10,138 nt of DNA, taken from NCBI GenBank assembly GCA_030613705.1, contig JAUWLJ010000044.1, forward strand, positions 1 through 10,138. The letters run 5' to 3'. The position numbers and the translations under genes are program-made. The DNA comes from Chloroflexota bacterium (lineage in GTDB: Bacteria; Chloroflexota; Anaerolineae; Anaerolineales; UBA4823). Under the pieces are notes generated by a model. That model made no database searches, was not told the DNA's origin, and worked only from the letters and a program-made list of their open reading frames with translations. This document shows, one piece after another, positions 6,736 to 10,138 of the stretch (positions within the stretch are counted from its first letter, which is position 1; each line of letters begins with the position of its first letter).

Positions 6736-7167
6736 TCAGGGAGACCAATCCTTTTGGCAATCAGGGCAAAGACCAAAAAATGTGGCGTGGATGGTGTTTA
6801 TTTGGTAGCCTGTATTGTTCAGGAATTGTTTGTAAAGCCCCTTAAGCTCCAAGTGATCTATTTCCCTCATGTCTCCACATTGCCTGCAAATCAAATGGTG
6901 ATGATCATGCTCAGTAAATTCGTAAACCAATCGACCACGCCCCAGGTGAGCAACAAGGACTAATCCTTGTTCAGCCAGAAAATTTAGTGTCCGGTAAACC
7001 GTGGCTTCGGTCAATCCAGGGATGTCCTGCGACACCCGTTGGTAAATTTCTGTGGGGTTTAAGTGGCCATGGGTATTGCGCAGAACATCCAAAATCGCTA
7101 ACCTCTGGGGTGTCAGACGGTAGCCTTGTTCACGCAACCAGGATAATTCAGGATGATCGTTTCTCAT
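6736..7167 (-). CDS. Fur-family metal-responsive repressor (possibly nickel-responsive, Nur-like)
   Basis: A 143-residue DNA-binding regulator of the Fur superfamily. The N-terminal winged helix is clear: LTPQRLAILDVL (18-29), then HLNPTEIYQRV (35-45) and the recognition helix TEATVYRTLNFL (53-64). The dimerisation and metal domain has the histidine cluster HDHHH (87-91) and two CxxC pairs, C94-C97 and C134-C137, which in this family hold a structural zinc. The length is normal. ATG 7167 is used; an upstream in-frame TTG (7206) lies within the operator and is rejected. The ribosome binding site is weak (AAGAA). The gene heads an operon with cbiM, cbiQ and cbiO, and its promoter is covered by a perfect palindrome, so autoregulation together with the importer is likely. 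Zur, Fur, PerR and Nur cannot be told apart with certainty from sequence; the nickel/cobalt importer and TTGCAA half-sites point to nickel or cobalt. Confidence 0.93.
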   Translation of the reverse strand: MRNDHPELSWLREQGYRLTPQRLAILDVLRNTHGHLNPTEIYQRVSQDIPGLTEATVYRTLNFLAEQGLVLVAHLGRGRLVYEFTEHDHHHLICRQCGDMREIDHLELKGLYKQFLNNTGYQINTIHATFFGLCPDCQKDWSP

Positions 7168-7173
7168 AATACG

Positions 7174-7211
7174 AATTCTTGCTATTGCAAGTAATTGCAA
7201 TAGCAAGAATT
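7174..7211. promoter_or_regulatory. Perfect 17-bp palindromic operator of the fur-cbiMQO operon
   Basis: AATTCTTGCTATTGCAA (7174-7190) and its exact reverse complement (7195-7211) flank the centre GTAA. The site overlaps the -10 box at 7209-7214 and covers the expected transcription start, as expected for repression. Within it TTGC-N4-GCAA occurs in each arm (7179-7190 and 7195-7206), and the centre reads TTGCAA-GTAA-TTGCAA (7185-7200), resembling the nickel-regulator box TTGCAA-N5-TTGCAA. Two dimers could bind side by side. No second copy was noticed elsewhere in the window. Confidence 0.88.
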
Positions 7212-7237
7212 ATAACCATGCTAATGAATTAAATCAA
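7209..7237 (-). promoter_or_regulatory. Promoter of the fur-cbiMQO operon
   Basis: On the minus strand TTGATT (7237-7232) and a perfect TATAAT (7214-7209) are separated by 17 bases. Transcription would start near 7202, inside the palindromic operator, about 35 bases before ATG 7167. No other good promoter is visible before cbiM, cbiQ or cbiO, so this one probably drives all four genes. Confidence 0.82.
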
Positions 7238-7247
7238 GTCCCGAGGG

Positions 7248-7283
7248 TAAAGAAATTCCCAGTCGTGATTTACGACTGGGAAT
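7248..7283 (-). terminator. Intrinsic terminator of the thioredoxin gene
   Basis: ATTCCCAGTCG (7255-7265) and CGACTGGGAAT (7273-7283) form a perfect 11-bp stem with a 7-base loop. On the minus strand it is followed by TTTCTTT. It lies 24 bases beyond the thioredoxin stop and before the promoter of the regulator gene, so it separates the two units. Confidence 0.85.
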
Positions 7284-7306
7284 GGGATGCATTTGAAGTG
7301 GGCCAG

Positions 7307-7639
7307 CTAATTGCTGTTGATATAAGGGCCAAGCTTGGAAACGATTCTTTTCTTTGGTTGGAAGCCGGTTATGCGCTCGCGCGATTCGCCATCGACGAAA
7401 AGCATCAGGGTTGGCACGCCTAAAACCTGGTACTGCATGGCGATACCAGGAGAGTGATCGACATCAATTTTCACAACCTTTAATTTTCCTTCCCATTCGC
7501 TTGCCAACTCTTCAACAATCGGGTCCAGCATCTTGCAGGGACCACACCAGACCGCAGAAAAATCGACCAGCACAGGATCCGGACCCGTCAGCACCTCACT
7601 CTCAAATGTGCCTTCATCGATCTCAGGAATGTTTGCCAT
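7307..7639 (-). CDS. trxA: Thioredoxin
   Basis: A 110-residue cytoplasmic disulfide reductase that passes electrons from thioredoxin reductase to protein targets. The active site WCGPC is at residues 31-35, preceded by VLVDFSAV and followed by KMLDPIVEELA; VKIDVD (56-61), the cis-proline in GVPTLMLF (74-81) and the C-terminal helix are all in place. Size and motifs are those of a classical single-domain thioredoxin without signal peptide. ATG 7639 is chosen because GGAGG (7645-7649) lies five bases upstream; an ATG four codons earlier (7651) would overlap that site. The gene is a single unit, with a terminator after it and a possible promoter at about 7669-7697, and it is divergent from the dehydrogenase gene on the plus strand. 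The exact paralogue name is uncertain because many genomes carry several. Confidence 0.94.
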   Translation of the reverse strand: MANIPEIDEGTFESEVLTGPDPVLVDFSAVWCGPCKMLDPIVEELASEWEGKLKVVKIDVDHSPGIAMQYQVLGVPTLMLFVDGESRERITGFQPKKRIVSKLGPYINSN

Positions 7640-7668
7640 CAATACCTCCACTTCACAATTCTACTAAA

Positions 7669-7697
7669 ATTTTATTCGTTGTTGATTGTCTTGCCGA
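7669..7697 (-). promoter_or_regulatory. Possible promoter of the thioredoxin gene
   Basis: On the minus strand TCGGCA (7697-7692, 4 of 6 bases of the -35 consensus) and TAAAAT (7674-7669, 5 of 6) are 17 bases apart and about 30 bases before ATG 7639. The placement is reasonable but the -35 box is weak. Confidence 0.35.
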
Positions 7698-7870
7698 TGG
7701 TACCCAGACTGATGGTAAAAGTCAAGGGCTTCCCAGGCATTTTGACATTTATTTAATATTAAGAGTGCAATTAGCTCGACAATCTTACCTGTGTGATCTG
7801 AGGTACAATCGGGGCTGGTTCATCTTCTGATCCAGGGGTGATTACCTTACGTCAATTTTCGGAGAATCCC

Positions 7871-8812
7871 ATGTCAGATTGGAAAATCATTGTTGCTGAT
7901 GGACTTGATGAAATAGGCTTGGAGATCCTTTCCAAAGCTGCCCAAGTAGATGAACGCGCGGGTATCTCTCCTGAAGAATTGATCGAGGTGATAAGTGAAT
8001 TCGAGGCACTGATTGTCCGCGGCCGAACCCGGGTAAATGCCGAAGTTTTTTCTGCCGCGTCCAACCTTAAAGTTGTCGGTCGGGCTGGTGTGGGAGTGGA
8101 CAACATCGATTTAGCAGCTGCAAACCTGAATAATGTCACAGTGGTGAACTCGCCCTATGCTACCACGCAGGCAGTTGCAGAACACGTACTGGCGTTATTA
8201 TTTTCCCTTGCCCGATCGATCCCTGCGGCAGATGGTACGATGAAATCGGGCTTGTGGCGGAAAAAACAATTTATGGGGGTTGAAATCAAGGATAAAGTGC
8301 TTGGCATCATCGGTATGGGAAATATCGGCAGCTCACTGGCTCAAATGTCGAAGTCGCTGGGAATGCAGGTCATTGGATACGACCCTCTCATATCAGCTGC
8401 AGATATCGAACGCCGGGGAGCAAACCCCGTCAACATTCAAGAATTATATGTCCAATCTGATTTCATTTCCATTCATGTTCCACTCAACCCCGAAACGCGG
8501 GGCATGATCAATGGAGGATCCTTTGGCACCATGAAACGCGGAGTACGTCTGATTTGCACCGCACGGGGGGGTATTGTTGATGAAACTGCCTTGCTGGCGG
8601 CTTTGGAATCGGGACAAGTTGCTGGAGCAGCTTTAGACGTATTTGCAAAGGAACCTCCTGGGATGTCTGCCCTGGTATCTCATCCAAAGGTGGTCGCTAC
8701 CCCACACATCAGCGCTCAAACTGCTGAAGCACAAGCACGCGCCGCGGTTGATATCGCTAGGGAAGTATTAGCTGCATTGCAGGGTGACCCACTCAGATCG
8801 AAAATTGTGTAA
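7871..8812 (+). CDS. serA: D-3-phosphoglycerate dehydrogenase-like D-2-hydroxyacid dehydrogenase, short form
   Basis: A 313-residue NAD-dependent dehydrogenase. As SerA it would oxidise 3-phosphoglycerate to 3-phosphohydroxypyruvate, the first step of serine synthesis. Family blocks are VVGRAGVGVDNID (68-80), the Rossmann motif GIIGMGNIGSSLA (145-157) with Asp171 to bind NAD, SDFISIHVPL (196-205), and the catalytic trio Arg232 (TARGG), Glu261 (AKEPP) and His279 (TPHIS). It ends straight after the catalytic domain, so it lacks the ACT regulatory domain of longer SerA proteins and would not be expected to show serine feedback through that domain. Threonine 230 stands where asparagine is usual before ARGG. 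ATG 7871 follows GGAGA (7861-7865); the in-frame GTG at 7838 has no such site. TACAAT (7804-7809) is a weak -10 candidate. The carboxypeptidase gene follows after 27 bases. Another substrate (glycerate, glyoxylate or similar) is possible. Confidence 0.85.
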   Translation: MSDWKIIVADGLDEIGLEILSKAAQVDERAGISPEELIEVISEFEALIVRGRTRVNAEVFSAASNLKVVGRAGVGVDNIDLAAANLNNVTVVNSPYATTQAVAEHVLALLFSLARSIPAADGTMKSGLWRKKQFMGVEIKDKVLGIIGMGNIGSSLAQMSKSLGMQVIGYDPLISAADIERRGANPVNIQELYVQSDFISIHVPLNPETRGMINGGSFGTMKRGVRLICTARGGIVDETALLAALESGQVAGAALDVFAKEPPGMSALVSHPKVVATPHISAQTAEAQARAAVDIAREVLAALQGDPLRSKIV

Positions 8813-8839
8813 TTCCAAATCTAAATCTATGGAGATTTC

Positions 8840-10138
8840 ATGAACCCCGAGACTAAGCTCGCCCAATTGAAAACATTGCTCAACGAATATAAAGACCTTG
8901 TTTCTACGATCGGCTTGCTGCATTGGGATCTTGAAACGTATATGCCCGCAGGTGGCTCTCATGGACGAGGGTACCAGATGGCAACCCTTTCCAGGATCGC
9001 TCATCTGAAGTTCACCGCAGATGAGGTTGGTCAGCTGCTTGAGGATTTAACCCCTTATGGGAATGAACTTGACCCAGATTCAGATGATGCCAGATTGATT
9101 CGGGTTAGCAACCGCTTATATAGGAAGAAATCTAGGGTTCCCGCGACCCTGATGGCTGAGATTGCCAAAGCATCCAGCGATGCCCATCTCGTTTGGGTGC
9201 GTGCTCGCCAGGATGCGAATTTTGGTGATTTTCAACCTTCACTGGAGATGATGCTCGATCTAAAACGCCAATATGCTGAATGCTTTCGTCCCTTCGATCA
9301 CATTTATGACCCATTCCTAGATGATTATGAGCCAGGTTTAAAGACTGCGGATGTGCAGGAAATATTCACCGCATTGAGACCGCAGCAAGTTGAGCTGCTG
9401 CGCGCTATCGATAAAAGCCCCCAGGTGGATGACTCCTTTTTGCACCAGAATTTTGACGAAAGTATTCAATGGGAATTTGGAGTGGATGTGATCACTGATT
9501 ATGGATATGATTGGCAGCGTGGTCGCCAGGACAAGTCAGCACATCCCTTCACCCAGGATATTGGCCTGGGCGATGTTCGCATCACCACCCGCTTTATGGA
9601 TAATTTTTTCCCTTCCGCATTTTTCAGCACAACTCATGAAAGTGGGCACGGAATATACGTCCAGGGGATTGATCCAAACCTGGATCGCACTCCATTAGCT
9701 AACGGTGCTTCATTAGCGATCCACGAATCCCAGTCTCGTATGTACGAAAACATAATCGGACGTTCACGCCAATTCTGGACTCGCGATTATCCATCACTTC
9801 AGGACTATTTTCCTGCTCAATTGGGCAATATCACCCTTGAGACTTTTTATAAAGCCATCAACAAGGTTGAGCCATCTCTGATCCGTGTCGAAGCGGACGA
9901 AGCCACCTACAACATGCATATTATGTTGCGGCTTGAACTGGAGATCGCTTTAATTGGAGGTTCTCTCGAAGTGAAAGATCTGCCCGAGGCTTGGAATAAC
10001 GGTATGCAGGAATACCTGGGAATCTCGCCCCCAAATGATGCTTTGGGAGTTTTGCAGGATGGCCATTGGTCGCAGGGTTATCTCGGTTACTTCTCCACAT
10101 ATGCTCTTGGGAATTTGATCGCAGCCCAATTATGGGAA
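8840..10138 (+). CDS. Metallocarboxypeptidase, M32 (Taq) family, 5' part
   Basis: The first 433 codons of a zinc carboxypeptidase of roughly 500 residues; the frame is open to the right edge. These enzymes remove C-terminal residues from peptides in the cytoplasm. The N-terminus LLHWDLETYMPAGG is typical. The zinc site is complete: HESGH at residues 266-270, and the third ligand in HESQSR with Glu296, about 30 residues on. Other conserved blocks are HPFTQDIGLGDVRITTRF, RVEADEATYNMHI and WSQGYLGYFSTYALGN. The sequence is acidic, helical and has no signal peptide or membrane segment. ATG 8840 has GGAG (8831-8834) five bases upstream and lies 27 bases after the dehydrogenase stop, so the two genes are probably co-transcribed; no shared pathway is evident. 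It is intact as far as it can be read. The missing part is only the last 60-70 residues. Confidence 0.95.
   Translation, partial: MNPETKLAQLKTLLNEYKDLVSTIGLLHWDLETYMPAGGSHGRGYQMATLSRIAHLKFTADEVGQLLEDLTPYGNELDPDSDDARLIRVSNRLYRKKSRVPATLMAEIAKASSDAHLVWVRARQDANFGDFQPSLEMMLDLKRQYAECFRPFDHIYDPFLDDYEPGLKTADVQEIFTALRPQQVELLRAIDKSPQVDDSFLHQNFDESIQWEFGVDVITDYGYDWQRGRQDKSAHPFTQDIGLGDVRITTRFMDNFFPSAFFSTTHESGHGIYVQGIDPNLDRTPLANGASLAIHESQSRMYENIIGRSRQFWTRDYPSLQDYFPAQLGNITLETFYKAINKVEPSLIRVEADEATYNMHIMLRLELEIALIGGSLEVKDLPEAWNNGMQEYLGISPPNDALGVLQDGHWSQGYLGYFSTYALGNLIAAQLWE

Noticed and set aside
7168..7206. Regulator start at TTG 7206
   Set aside because: It lies in the palindromic operator at about the predicted transcription start; the family N-terminus fits ATG 7167.
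7255..7283. 11-bp palindrome near the regulator promoter as a second operator
   Set aside because: It is followed by a T-rich run on the minus strand right after the thioredoxin stop, so a terminator explains it better; it shares no sequence with the 7174-7211 operator.
7742..7764. TTGACA at 7742-7747 as -35 of the dehydrogenase promoter
   Set aside because: No -10-like hexamer lies 16-18 bases downstream on the plus strand.

Overview
The window carries ordinary chromosomal genes of a bacterium with moderate G+C (roughly 50-55% in the genes, by eye). My best guess is a Chloroflexota/Anaerolineae-like anaerobe or a relative. This rests on the mix of a PDGLE-fused CbiM, a short SerA without an ACT domain, an M32 carboxypeptidase and a SAM-I-controlled metK. 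It is an inference from gene style, not a sequence match.

Layout. (1) 1-1268, plus strand: the 3' half of uppS (undecaprenyl diphosphate synthase) and complete cdsA (CDP-diacylglycerol synthase), a classic envelope-lipid pair. (2) 1269-2640: an A+T-richer island of decayed minus-strand coding sequence. It holds a reading frame of about 270 codons broken by one in-frame TAG (1409-2221), and a 59-codon coding-like remnant without any start codon (2339-2518). An 8-bp inverted repeat lies between them. (3) 2607-4192, plus strand: a complete metK unit, with a consensus sigma-70-type promoter, a SAM-I (S-box) riboswitch, an antiterminator/terminator switch, metK and a terminator. (4) 4215-7237, minus strand: a Fur-family regulator gene followed by cbiM-PDGLE, cbiQ and cbiO, together a cobalt/nickel ECF importer. 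The four genes are tightly spaced and appear to start from one promoter whose -10 box overlaps a perfect 17-bp inverted repeat. (5) 7248-7697, minus strand: thioredoxin with its own terminator. (6) 7871-10138, plus strand: a SerA-like 2-hydroxyacid dehydrogenase and the first 433 codons of an M32 (Taq-type) carboxypeptidase.

How it works together. The regulator-transporter operon reads as a self-contained metal-homeostasis unit. The Fur-family protein probably binds the palindrome over its own promoter and so controls both itself and the importer. The operator contains TTGCAA-N4-TTGCAA, close to the nickel-regulator (Nur) box, so nickel is at least as likely a substrate as cobalt. The metK leader is a textbook S-adenosylmethionine feedback switch.

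I see no tRNA, rRNA, CRISPR array, intact mobile element or phage module, and no clear novel multi-gene system. The points most worth a second look are the Fur-family operator, the seven-residue extension in front of CbiM's metal-binding N-terminus, and the two broken genes in the 1.3-kb island.
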